37,455 nt of DNA from Ectocarpus siliculosus. Lineage: Eukaryota > Sar > Phaeophyceae > Ectocarpales > Ectocarpaceae. The notes under the pieces were generated by a model that worked only from the letters and a program-made list of their open reading frames with translations, made no database searches and was not told where the DNA came from. Position numbers and translations under genes: made by a program. The DNA lies in NCBI GenBank assembly GCA_000310025.1, contig FN648398.1, positions 756,074 to 793,528 of the forward strand, given 5' to 3'. Each line of letters starts with the position of its first letter. The stretch's first letter is position 1. Positions 1 through 10,506 of the stretch are shown piece after piece.

Positions 1-19
1 GGGGGGGGGGGGGGGGGGG
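1..19. repeat. poly-G tract at window edge
   Basis: Nineteen consecutive G residues open the window. The opposite edge is a poly-C run, so both ends are probably contig ends where assembly stopped in a homopolymer. No gene function is implied. The MLH1 gene must continue beyond this edge. Confidence 0.9.
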
Positions 20-62
20 AATAAAACAGAAGGATACAAGAATGAAACGCGGCCGTCGACAA

Positions 63-149
63 TCACCAACACCAAAACTAACACCAAACCAACACCAACA
101 CCAACAACACCCACAACAACACCAACAAGGAAGAAATCAACAGCAACAC

Positions 150-191
<42 letters not shown>
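63..191. repeat. CACCAA / CAA microsatellite in an MLH1 intron
   Basis: A run of ACC/CAA-type units from about 63 passes into a nearly perfect (CAA)n tract at about 150-191. It lies on the 3' side of the last visible MLH1 exon (minus strand), so it is intronic. The polyglutamine or polyleucine ORFs that cross it are products of the repeat and are not taken as genes. Confidence 0.85.
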
Positions 192-253
192 GGAAGACAC
201 GCGGCATCCTCCACGCGCAAACCGGACGTTACACGACGAAACGAAACCGTCAC

Positions 254-3200
254 CTTGGCGCTGTAGTCGGCCCCCGACACGAGCCCTTTCGCCTTGAACG
301 CAAACTTCGAGGGCGCCACTTCTGCACGCAAGGCACGCAAGGGGCACGGCAACAACGGGTGAGACACAAGGTTGTCGGAGAGAAGCAGCTTCGTAGAGCC
401 CGCCTTCTTCTTTCTTGCGCACTGAGAACAACCAACACTGCGTGGTGCCCAATGGAGTGGAACTCAACTTTCGTAGATCCTGAACGTTCTTCATAAACTG
501 GAACGACATACGACAACAATATGAACACCATGTTCAACCCCAAAGACGAGTGAAGCACCAAACATCGGTGGTGGCGCGAACGTCTCCTGTGAACCGCATA
601 CCGCAATCGCCCACAACGTCAGAATTATCCGACCATTGCGACGGCAACAGAGCAAAAAAAATCACAGCAGGAGCAGCGGCAGCAGCCGTCTCCCGCCGCG
701 AAACCGTCTTCTTGTCTTCTCACCGCCTCCGTCCGCCCCCTGGTCAAGCAACTCCTCGGCCTGGGAGCACTCCAACTCCACGAGCTCCCGCGACAGCGCC
801 GGCCCGAACGCCACCCGGATGTTCGCCAGGCAGCTGGACCTCGGAGGCGTGTGTAGGTCGGGGCTGGGCTGACCGTGCTGATACGTGGATGACGCCCCCC
901 CCCATGTATGTGTGTGCGAGGGCGTGTAGCACAAGGTAGAAAAAAAAAGGTGGGGGAAGGAAGCTGTCGGAAATTCGGCTGGGCTTGGGCAGCACGCTTG
1001 GGCAGCGTGCTTGGGCGGGGACTGCTGTGGTGCTCTTGCTTGGCTACGTGGCGTTGGGTTGATGAACACTTACAAGGTCGGGAGGTCAGCTACGTTGGGT
1101 GTGGTTGGCCACGCTGAGAGGTGGAACACACACGCCGCGCCCTACAACGTCGGGAGACGGAAGCGTATGGCACCTTCTTGCAGGTGAAGGATACACCCCT
1201 GTCGCCGAAGTGGACGGCGTAGCGGGTAACGACATCGAGGATCCCCTTATATTGCTCGCCGGGGCTCTTGAATGCTCGCCTTCTCGTGTCCATGTTGTAG
1301 AAAAGGTCTTCCGCCTGACAGATAAAAGAACAAAGAGGACATGGTTCGATTTTACCGATAGCAGGCGGCACACGCACATAAAACCAGGATATGTCTTGTG
1401 TCAGACGTTTGAAACTAGGCGAAAAACGAAGAACTGAGAGAGAGAGAATTGATAGCAAAAGCACAGAACATCACGCGTGAGAAACGACACACACGAGTAA
1501 AACGTTAAACCACAGGGAAGCAATCAAGGCTTTCACCATCAAGGTCACTCCCAGCACATCCACCGCCGGAACGACCAACCGCACGGACACAAAAAAACAC
1601 CCCGGTTGTACAACATCTCGAACGGGTCGTCATTCTTTGAAATCATGATATTTTTTTTCCTGAGAAACACACTCACAATCATTCCGCCCCATGATTCCCA
1701 CTTTCGACACAGTGAGACTTCGCTGTGACCATCACCAAAGAGGCGTTCAGAGACGTCGCTCCAACGTTTACCAGTATGGTGGTCCCCGTGACGCCCGCGC
1801 ACGGCTTGGGGTCGGCGCTCTGTCCGGGCCCTCCCGCCACAAGCCTCCCGTCCGAGTACTTGGCCTTGTACGCCACCTGAGAAGAGGGCGTCTTGGAGGT
1901 AATCGTCACCTGCAATCGTTCGGTCGAGACCCCGGGGGGCGCAATCGGGTACGGTTTTACCGTCCCGTCGGGGAGAAAGGAAGACGGGTTGAGACGTGAG
2001 GTGCTAGTTGAAAGTTGTCATCGCCGCCACCACATGGTTCATGTAAGACAGAGGGGCGATGGGCGGTCGAAATCACAAGAGGGAGGGGGGGGGGTTAGAA
2101 AGGGGACCTGGCTCCCGGCGGTCGGGTCAATGTAAATACTGCGATAGGGCTTACACGGCCATGTGACAAAACATATATCACACACACCAGAACGAGTTTT
2201 CAAAGCCAAATAGATTTCTCCACAGCAGAAAGAGCGGCGGTGCCGAAAATGGCGGCGTTGTCGAGGGCTTTCCGAAAACGCATCCTTTGGATTTTACATC
2301 CTCTTCGTCGTGGAGAAATCGAGCTTCAAAGAATCGGTCCAGGGGTGTGTGGTATATTGCGTCATGTCACCTACGAGTACGAACGCGTGTGCCTCTGTTG
2401 TCACCTTGGCGGTGTGGGTGATGCTCGCCAGAGCCTCTCCACGAAACCCGAAGGTCGACATCGTCCGGAGGTCGCCGAACTCCCTGAGCTTGGATGTGGT
2501 GAAACGCTCGCACACGATTGGCAGGTCCTCTCTGCAGACACAAGCGTGGTCAACAACACGAGAGAAAAGGAAAAGTCCAATTATCCTCGCAGCAGTCTTC
2601 TGGGCATTATTTAGCATGTGGTGTAAAAATAAGCGTGACTAAACTGACGATGAGATAGGGAGGTTCCGCGCTGCCATGCGACGATGAGACCATGGACCCT
2701 TGCAGACCACAAGGAAACGGAACATTAACAGTTGACAGGCACCAAGACGCCGTCAACATTTCAAGCCAAAAACAAAATCCCAAACACATGCGGGGAAGCC
2801 CAACGTCTGCGCACTTCATCATGCATCGCTTGTGGTCGACAACACCTCTACAAGCTTGAACGCGGCGTCTGGTCGATCCACCATTCTTTTTTTCTCTTGC
2901 GGTAAAACAAGTGCGCCGCTTTCTCTACCCCCCCCCCCGTTCCGCCTCCCGTCGAAACCCCCTCACCGACGTATGCCGTGGCCGTTGTCTTGTATCTGCA
3001 GCAGTTTCAGCCCGCCCTGCTTGGCGGTGACCGTGATGGACGTCGACCCTGCGAGGGCAAAAAATAGATCAACACGGCACGTTTTCGTCGCGCCAAACGA
3101 ACTCGAACAGGACTCGTGCTCGGTGTGGCGGGAAGAGGGAAGAGTGACTCGCCTAGACCCCATCGCCACCAGCAGCATCTGTCGTAACAGAACCTATCAT

Positions 3201-4981
3201 TGTGCCCGAGGCTCGTTCATTATTAGTCTATGGGGCACTGCTGTACCCCCACGGCGACTACATAGGTTTTAGGGTAGGCTTCTTGACTGAGATCTTGTTG
3301 TTAAGGCCAAGTTCTTAGGTTTTGGATGTTTTCAGGCTCAAGGTCTCAGTAGGTGAGTTCTTGAGTGGTGGCACATTCTGCACCTTTTCATCGCCGTCGC
3401 CGCTACCGCTGCCTGTTTACCCGTCGTTGATATTAGGGCCTGTGCGACACGAGACATGACACTACGAGGCGTCCTGGCTACGTAGCAAGGGGCGCCCTGC
3501 CTACGTAGCTCTCCTGCCTCTCTACGGTGGTCATCCTGAGCATACCAGCAGTCTGGAGAACATGCTAACATGGACTACTCCGGAGAGCAGTAAACCTCGT
3601 TGCGGGCAGTGTGGCGTGCTGTACGCAAGCGAATGACATGACAATCACCTGCGTCCAAGCTGTTCTCCATCAGCTCCTTCACAGCGTTCGCCGGACGCTG
3701 CACCACCTGACCAAGCCGCGAAGAGATGGGCGGAACCGATGCGTCCGACAGACAAAACGGAGCGTGAAAGGAGAGAAGAGATGCACTTGTCAACACAGCT
3801 GGTGGGCAGGACGTAATTTCGCTCCTGAGAACCGAGTGCTCTCTGCAAACCTACGTCTCTGCAGGTGTTTTCAATCCGGCCGGCGGTGTTGCTCCTCAAC
3901 CTTCGAAAGTCAGCGCAAGGAATCAACACACACACCAGGATGGTCAGTCCTCCGGCCGGTTACGTGTAGATACCCTAGGTGACATGACGTAAGATACCAT
4001 ACGCCCTTGATCGATTTTCAAAGCTCGATTACTCCACGAGGAATGCATATTATATGTAGATGGAACAATACGTTTTCGGAAATCTTTCAACGAGACGGAT
4101 TGAACTCCGTCGTTTTTGGAACGGCTACTCCATCTGCTGTAGAGAAATCGAGCTTTGTGATATCTTATGTCACCCACGGTATGTTCAGAGGCTTCGCTGC
4201 GGGGACTTCTATCGACGCCGCAAAACCCGCTTGACGACGTGTCTGTCTCGGATAAGCAGTCGTCCTTTCGGAATGTAGCGCACGATTCCTCGAAGGCTTG
4301 CAGACGATTTTTCGTCCGCAAAGAGTTGTTGATGTTCGGGCACAACTAACAGGGTTAACTACTGACCTGTCCCGTACCGCAGGCACAAGCATATCCGCGG
4401 GTGGATACCGGTACAGAGTTTTTGGCGGCATGCACGTGACATACACTTCGGTCTCCAACAAAAATGTTTGTCACGGTGGCACTATGTGCTAGATGTGGCG
4501 GGCGACCGGGCGCGGCTGTGTACTATGTACACTAATGCGTATGCAGCAGCCATCGAGGCACGCTCAGCTAAACTCTTGTCGGTGGAGCAGTTCCTTCCGA
4601 CGTGCAATCACCGATCACGTCGTCGGAAAAGAGCGGACGTGGACACGCGGTTTGAATTTTTTGAATTTTGAACCACACATGTAGGCGGGGCGTCCACAAT
4701 CCATGCATTGATAATCGGTTGAGCGAGGTAGTGCTTTCAGCCTACCGGAGCCATGATGCAACTCAGAGACAGAGACGAGTATCCTACGCAGACAGAGAGA
4801 GGGAGGACAACGGTGACAAAGCTTCCTCTGCTACTGAGGTCTGTACGCCGTGGGCGCCAAGTGAGAGAAAAGCGGGGGAGTGCACACTTTCAGTCTAACT
4901 TACCTCTCCCGCGGCGATCCTGTTGACGACATCCTCATCGAGCTTGAGGATTTTCCGTGGTTCGCCGTTTGCGCCAGACAT
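254..4981 (-). CDS. MLH1: MLH1 DNA mismatch repair protein, N-terminal ATPase region (partial, nine exons)
   Basis: MutL-family GHKL ATPase; in the MutL-alpha heterodimer it acts in the nucleus downstream of MutS to direct excision of mismatched DNA. Exons on the minus strand: 4904-4981, 3649-3706, 2967-3048, 2405-2531, 1772-1909, 1174-1314, 1074-1141, 724-839 and 254-321. All junction phases agree and give about 292 residues. The ATG at 4981 opens [10 protein letters not shown], followed by [20 protein letters not shown] (motif I, with the catalytic Glu and Mg-binding Asn helix), IQDNGHGI (motif II) and [13 protein letters not shown] (motif III/lid). Further on come AEDLFYN and the LANIRVAFG segment. 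This order and spacing match MLH1 rather than PMS2. The 68-nt exon at 1074-1141 is the least certain and would make a slightly long loop. The transducer end and the C-terminal dimerisation domain lie beyond the left edge. The neighbouring RBR gene is divergent, 1.25 kb away. Confidence 0.93.
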
Positions 4982-6230
4982 AGCCTCCGCCTCCTCGCGA
5001 TCCTGCTTAGTGAGCCGGCCGGCCAGCAGCCAGCCTGATCAACGGAGCGGGCGAGCACGCAGATCGTAAACCCATCACCCCCGCCAGGTGCTGAAGACGG
5101 GCATCAACTCATTCACGGTGCCCCCCTCGGCGCCTCCACGACACAGCGACTGCGACACAGCCCAATCGGAGACAGCCAGTGTGTGTGAGTCCTCCGCACC
5201 TCTGGACAACTCCAGTATCAAGAACTAGCACCAGGTGAAAACAGCGGTGGGCTTGGAGCAACGGTTGAATGTGAAGAGTACCTTCGCTTGAAGTTAACAT
5301 GTTTCCTTTGTCTCAACCAATTCGCAGATTTGTCCGCCATATGCAAGTGTACTGCTGTAGAGAGCGTGTGTAATCGTGCCGTAGAGCCAGGCTACGACTG
5401 CGTATTGCGGGGTGTGCCTGGCTAAGAATGATAGGTAAAGTGCAGGTCGGAAATGCTTAGTCATACGGGTCTGTGAATTGCGGTGATGCGGGGGTCTGGT
5501 GGCGAAACAGGCATGTTACGCGTAAATAGATATGGTAATTTATCTGTTTTGACAGCGTTTTTTTTTGTTTTTTGTTTTGTCTTCACTCCAAATCAGCGCT
5601 CACAGCACTATAATAGTGCCGTTTACTCCAACCCGTGGTCACACAGAAGAGCCCCTCTCTACCCTCCCCTCCTGCGGTACTTTGCCTTCGAGTTTTAGTG
5701 CGAGAAGAGTTCAGCACTCTCTTCCCTCTGTGTACACACGAACTAGCGCTATCCACTAGGCCAGAAGCGGAAGCGAGAGAAAAACTCACTTTGCAAGAAA
5801 AGCTCGCTGACGCCGGGATTCGAACCCCTGACCTGACCTCTAGAAGGTTTCGAGGATACCAACTAGACCATCGGGGCGACCGGACAGCGAATATGAACGC
5901 TCCGCACCATGATCTGCAACATGTAGCAGTATCCTCCACACCCGTGCAGTGGCGCGGTTGGGGCGTGTGTCGACCAAGACAACAAGCGTTGCGCACCCAA
6001 ATTGCGCCATCTTGTTTGTTTGTTTGTTTTTCCCCGACCGTCTGTGTGGCGCTCGGAGGGCACCCGCACCAGCTTGCAGCCTTATTGCACCGACTGCTGT
6101 GTACTTCGCACAACTTTGTTGTGCAGCGGAAGAACTACTCCTACATTGCAGGGAAAGTTGTACATGAACGAGCAATTTTTCATGCGATCGTTCTCTCCGT
6201 GCGTCTGCTTTATGCACACAGACCGCCATC
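4982..6230. other. divergent intergenic region between MLH1 and the RBR gene
   Basis: This 1.25-kb stretch separates the two divergent start codons, so it should hold both promoters. I see no convincing exon in it. The only structured element is the tRNA-derived sequence near 5807-5880 with a second A-box-like motif at 5746-5763. No clear TATA box could be assigned. The longer ORFs crossing 5583-6312 lack family resemblance and run through the tRNA-like element. Confidence 0.6.
5807..5880 (-). repeat. tRNA-derived sequence (tRNA pseudogene or SINE head)
   Basis: Read on the minus strand, this 74-nt segment has a Pol III A box (TGGTCTAGTTGG) and, about 36 nt later, a B box (GGTTCGAATCC), which is tRNA spacing. 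It does not fold as a working tRNA. The T stem keeps only about three pairs, the 5' acceptor strand (GCCCCGA) has no matching 3' strand, and no anticodon stem of five pairs forms. A second A-box-like motif (minus strand TGGCCTAGTGGATAGCGC, at 5746-5763) follows without a B box. This suggests a decayed SINE or tandem tRNA relic rather than a tRNA gene. Confidence 0.55.
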
Positions 6231-7746
6231 ATGGCTCACGTGCTGCCGCCTTCCCCCCAGCCGGGAAGCACGTGCGACTTCTGCAACACCTCCCCGGCCA
6301 CCATCGTCGTGAAAGGCCGCTTGGCGTGCGAGCTTCACAAAACGTCGGAAATCATCGAATTGGGATTGTCCTCCCTCTCTTCGGTTCCCGGCCCTGCGAG
6401 CAGCGGTGGCAGCAGCAGCAGCAGCGGCAGCAGCAGCAGCAATCGCAAGAACAGCGGCAACGACAATGACGACGAAGTGATCGACGTGTGGCAACCAGTA
6501 GTGGCGGGAGCAGGAGCGGCGTTGCCAATAACGCTGCCACCAAGCGCCTCGGCACTTTTACCTCCAAGCAGCAGCGCCGCCATCAACAGCAACAACAACA
6601 GCAGCAGCAACAGCAGCAGCGGCAGCAGAGCCAGCTTCGCGGGGGCAGCAACAGCGGCAGCCCCTCCCCCCCAAAGCAGTACGCGCTCGGCGAATACGTC
6701 CTCGCGGGGTTCGCCCGCCTCCCCTTTGACTGTCCTTCCCGACGGTAACGACCATGTGCAATTCGCTGGCACAAGTCTCAGCTCCGGCGTGTGGGATATT
6801 TCAGGCACACCAGCGCCGGCGAGGAGAGCGACCTTCGGTGGCAGCAGCAGCGGTGGCGGCGGCAGCGGGAGTAACGGTTCAATCCATAGTCGCCGCCGCC
6901 GGCGATCACTGCCGCTACCCTCCCTCCTGCCGGCCGGCGCAGAGATGGTCGACCTCGCTTCTGAGGCGGCCAGTCTCGGAACGCTGGATGGATCAGGGAG
7001 AAATGTGGGAGGACCACAGCAGCAGCAGGTTCAAGGTCCCTACCAGTCAGGAGCCGGCACTGCAAGGAAGAGGAAGAGACGGCAACAAGACGAGGTGGTG
7101 CTTCTCGACGACGCCGCGGCGGCGGCGGCAGCATCAACGGCGGCGGGGGCGAGTGCCGGGGCGGGGGCAAGCGCGGCAGCGGGCGGTTCCGACCAGGCCA
7201 TTGAAGTCCTGCCTAGGCAGGGGAAAGCGCCGGCGCGGAAGATACGGCGGAAGGCGGGGTGGTCCGCAGTTACCTGCATCGTTTGTTTCGAAGACACCGC
7301 GGTGGATCGATGCGCGCGGTGCCCCGAGGGGCACGCCATGTGCAAGACTTGCGTCAAGTCCTACGTGACGGAGACCCTCATGCCGCAAGGGACGGTGAGA
7401 AACTGGTTCGGTCTGCCCACCGCCGCTTATCAACTACGGCCGTGTAGTTTCGGCCTGTGAAGTACATGTCACCAGCTTGATGCGTACACCGCTTGGGCAC
7501 GTATCATGGTTGATCCAACCGACGAGCGACGGTGGGTTGTTGGAGGATTGCACACAGGAATAAACTCGACCGATAAGTACCTCAATGTCTTGCAGAGAGT
7601 ATGCCCCCCATGTTACGAGAGGGAGCAGGAGGACGGCCTTTTTGCGCTCTACGAGGTGCAGTGTTCTTGTTCAACACCAACACGCCAGATTTGTATTTGG
7701 GGACGTTTCCCTTCCTGCATGTCTAATCGTTGTACCTCTCCACCCG

Positions 7747-7783
<37 letters not shown>

Positions 7784-9408
7784 CGCTGTATCTTTCCTTG
7801 CCCCGCTCTCTCTGCGCGGTTTCGCGAATGCGCCTACAGGTGTTTTGGGATCGCATCAAATGCGGGGGCTCATCGACTTGTGGGCATCTATTCGGACCGT
7901 CCGTGACGTCATTGCTTCCGCGCCCCATCATTGAAAAAATCGAGACCAAGCAGGTAGGGAACAGTGGTTGACTTGGGTGTTCCGACGACGGTTGCACGGC
8001 GGCAGTAGTATTGCAAAAGGGGGTTATTTAGTATCAGCCATCCTACGTGTAGTATGACGGAGGCACAGAATAGTCCGGACCGAAACGAAAAAAACGGGCC
8101 TGATTTCTACTCTTGCAGTATGATCTTCAGTAGATCATATGATAGCGCGAATTGACGGCACGGCTTTCAAAATGCGAATGCCAAAATCAAAATGAAAATC
8201 AACGTAGCTGTTACAAAGTTACACCCCATTACGCTGTTTCATTTGCTCCAATTTGGTCCTGACTATTATGGGCCTCCGTTTATACGAAGTAGGGTTTTGG
8301 AGTTTGTGCTGCTGGTTTTCTCGCGGTTCGGCACGCAGAGAACGGACGCTTCGCGTTGTCTTCCAATGCCTCTAGTCGTGATAGCACTCGATCCACGCCG
8401 TCAAACCAATTTACAGTTCGGAGCGAGTAGTCGCCGCCCAGGCTGAGGCACTTGTTCATGACGCGTGCCTGCAGATGAGGAGTTGGTGTCCCCGTTGGTA
8501 TTCGGCTGCATAAATGACACACCACGGTACCGCTTTTGATGAACACGTTTTCGAATCGTCTCAGAGAGAGAGAGAGAGGGCTTGAAGGCTTCGCAACCAT
8601 CACTGATTCATGAGCCTGGGTTAATGTCGATGCAGCAACCATCCTTCAGGCCGTGTACTTCCCCATGCTGTTCTGGTGCTCTTGATGATCTTTGACGAAT
8701 CACGAACCGACCGAAGAGAGGCGCATCTCTTGACGGGAACTTTGTTACGGGTTGCCACGCTTCTGAAACGCCCTGCCCTGGGTTGATTTTCGTCGCCCAC
8801 GCAAGTGTTTTTCCCTTGTTATGCTGTCGGTGCTGTGTCGGCTTTGCGGTGTCGTTCTATCGCAGTGTGCTACCCTCGTGCTCGTTTTCTTACTCTGTCG
8901 CTAAACATTGACGCACCACAATCGTTCTAGGAGGTTGTTGCGCAACTTGTGGCCGACCGGAGAGCGAGGTGTTGTTGCTCTTCGCACATGTGTACAGGCG
9001 TCGACTTTCCGTTGGCAAACACCGTCATGAATGCTTCCCTTTGGCGTCTTTTGGCGGTGTCCAATCGCCCGCTATCTTGCTGGTTTCTCTCTTCCCAGGA
9101 GTGTGGCCCTTTCCCAGGCTTGATGGGTTTTGGTCAATCTTGACCAACCCTCGCTTGTCTTCGTTGCCGCGCCCGATTGCAAATCAAATCAGATGGACGT
9201 CGCGCATCTCGTGGCCGGAGAACGCGACCCCACGTCGGACAAGTGGATCTCCAAGCATTCCAGAGATTGTCCCAACTGCGGAGTCCCCATCCAGAGGAGC
9301 TCCGGCTGCATGCACATGACGTGCATCATTTGCAGGCACAACTTCTGGTACGGCTGCGACTGCAAGTACCCGCGCCACCAGCAAGGTTGCAGGAAACGAC
9401 TGTACTGA
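6231..9408 (+). CDS. RING1/RING2 (RBR-type) E3 ubiquitin ligase-like protein, no IBR found
   Basis: Three phase-0 exons, 6231-7394, 7840-7953 and 9193-9408, give about 497 residues. The start at 6231 is followed by a C15-x2-C18 ... C33-x2-H36 half zinc finger that recalls a B-box. Residues 60-340 are low complexity (Ser, Asn, Gly, Ala runs) with basic patches. RING1 begins at Trp344 (C349, C352, C361, C364, H368, C371, C374) and is completed in exon 2 by KCGGSSTCGHLF before LPRPIIEK, as in RBR proteins. Exon 3 encodes RING2: CPNCGVPIQRSSGCMHMTC, CRHNFWYGCDC and a final Cys, including the Cys that in RBR ligases carries the ubiquitin thioester. The IBR expected between them is not seen in the 1.24-kb intron. 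It may be lost or encoded by an unrecognised exon. The function as an E3 is inferred from the family. Confidence 0.8.
7752..7779 (+). repeat. (CT)n tract upstream of an RBR splice acceptor
   Basis: A pure CT dinucleotide run of 28 nt lies about 60 nt upstream of the acceptor that starts exon 2 at 7840. It can serve as an extended polypyrimidine tract, though it may simply be a microsatellite. Confidence 0.8.
7954..9192 (+). other. second intron of the RBR gene
   Basis: Bounded by CAG|GTAGGG and ATCAG|ATGGAC. I looked here for an IBR domain (clustered CxxC pairs) on the plus strand and found none. On the minus strand about 8350-8475 reads like a short coding exon, but no partner exon supports it. 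Confidence 0.55.
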
Positions 9409-10506
9409 AGAGCTAACTCGCGCCAGGGAAAATGAGACGTGTTCCAGCGCCTGCGTGGGTGGATGAAAGCGAGGCCGCAAGAACCGGTGGTGGTGCTCGA
9501 ACGGAAGGCCTGAAGTACACAAGAAACAATTGTGTGCCCAAATATCGTGGAAGGTGTTGAGTCACAGCGGGCGAGGAAATGCCCAGACTGCCTGGACGAA
9601 ACCCAACTCTGTTTCTGGGTTCGAATCTGCTGTGGGGGCGCCGAAGCTTGTCTTTGGACTGGTGCTGTTTTTGTGTAACCAGGAGGACATACGTGCCACA
9701 CAGGGCGATGCGTGGACGGTATTTATCTATGTAGAAAAATGTAGTCTTGTGTCTATTCCAGGACATACGTGCCACACAGGGCGATGCGTGGACGGTATTT
9801 ATCTATGTAGTAAAATGTAGTCTTGTGTCTATTCCGGGGCTGCAACGATGGCAGACGCTTAGGCTACCAGCCGCGGGCGGCGATCAATCCGTGTACAGAG
9901 GTCCCCGTGGGGGTCAAAGAATGCTACATAAGGCAGTCGTGTATTTATGTTTTCATGTTCCGGTGTTTCCAATGATATGCACATCACGTGGTAACGGTGT
10001 TCAGCTATTTTGTTGCGTAGGTGTATGCCTTTCGTGTCTGCTTGCCTCAAAAAATTACGGGGTGGCGATAAGACTTCATATTGAACGATTGAAGCTTCGT
10101 ATTTTTGCCCAGAGTAAAGGACGTGTTGCGGTTGGGGCTAGGCCCGGGCCTATTGAGTTGTCATCACGGGAGTATTTGTTCGTCGGCTAGTTGGCTTGAT
10201 TTGTGATGGCCTCTGGTTGGTCTTTTTTCTCGGCGCCGACACAATAGAAAGAGCGGTTCCTGTGCATGGTGTCACGTTAAAAGTGTTGTACGTGATGTCG
10301 CCGCGTTTGTTACCTGCGTGGATAATATCGAGATGAGTTCTCTAAGTCTGAACCCAGTAATGTAAACTATCAACCTTGCGTGTAGAAGGTGGGTGACGTT
10401 GATGATACCTGTTGACGCTCATTCAGCGTTGACACCAATATCGTGATTGACCAACAAAAGTTTTTTTTTGTCAGGAATGAGGGCGATACCAGAGGTTGAT
10501 GGTCTA
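9409..10506. other. convergent intergenic region between the RBR gene and the giant gene
   Basis: The 3' ends of the two flanking genes face each other across 1.1 kb. Apart from the 76-bp tandem repeat at 9685-9836 I see no exon-like or RNA-like structure. Both 3' UTRs must lie here. A GGGTTCGAATCT string near 9614 resembles a B box, but no A box is placed correctly upstream. Confidence 0.6.
9685..9836. repeat. two-copy 76-bp tandem direct repeat
   Basis: The unit starting GGACATACGTGCCACACAGG at 9685 recurs at 9761 with the same end (TTGTGTCTATTCC). The copies differ at only about two positions (one A/T in the middle and the last base). Such identity in non-coding sequence suggests a recent duplication. 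Confidence 0.92.

Noticed and set aside
42-266. Gln-rich plus-strand ORF and the opposing Leu/Cys-rich ORFs at the left edge
   Set aside because: They are translations of the CAA microsatellite within an MLH1 intron and run through an MLH1 exon on the wrong strand.
5807-5880. Functional tRNA gene
   Set aside because: The A and B boxes are present, but the acceptor, anticodon and T stems do not pair well enough.
5635-6312. 225-codon plus-strand ORF
   Set aside because: It crosses the tRNA-derived element and the start of the RBR gene in another frame, and shows no family-like motif.
6335-6808. Leu/Ala-rich minus-strand ORFs opposite the RBR exon
   Set aside because: They are antisense readings of the Ser/Asn repeats; RING1 proves the plus frame.
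9604-9630. B-box-like GGGTTCGAATCT suggesting a tRNA
   Set aside because: There is no A box at the right distance and no stems.
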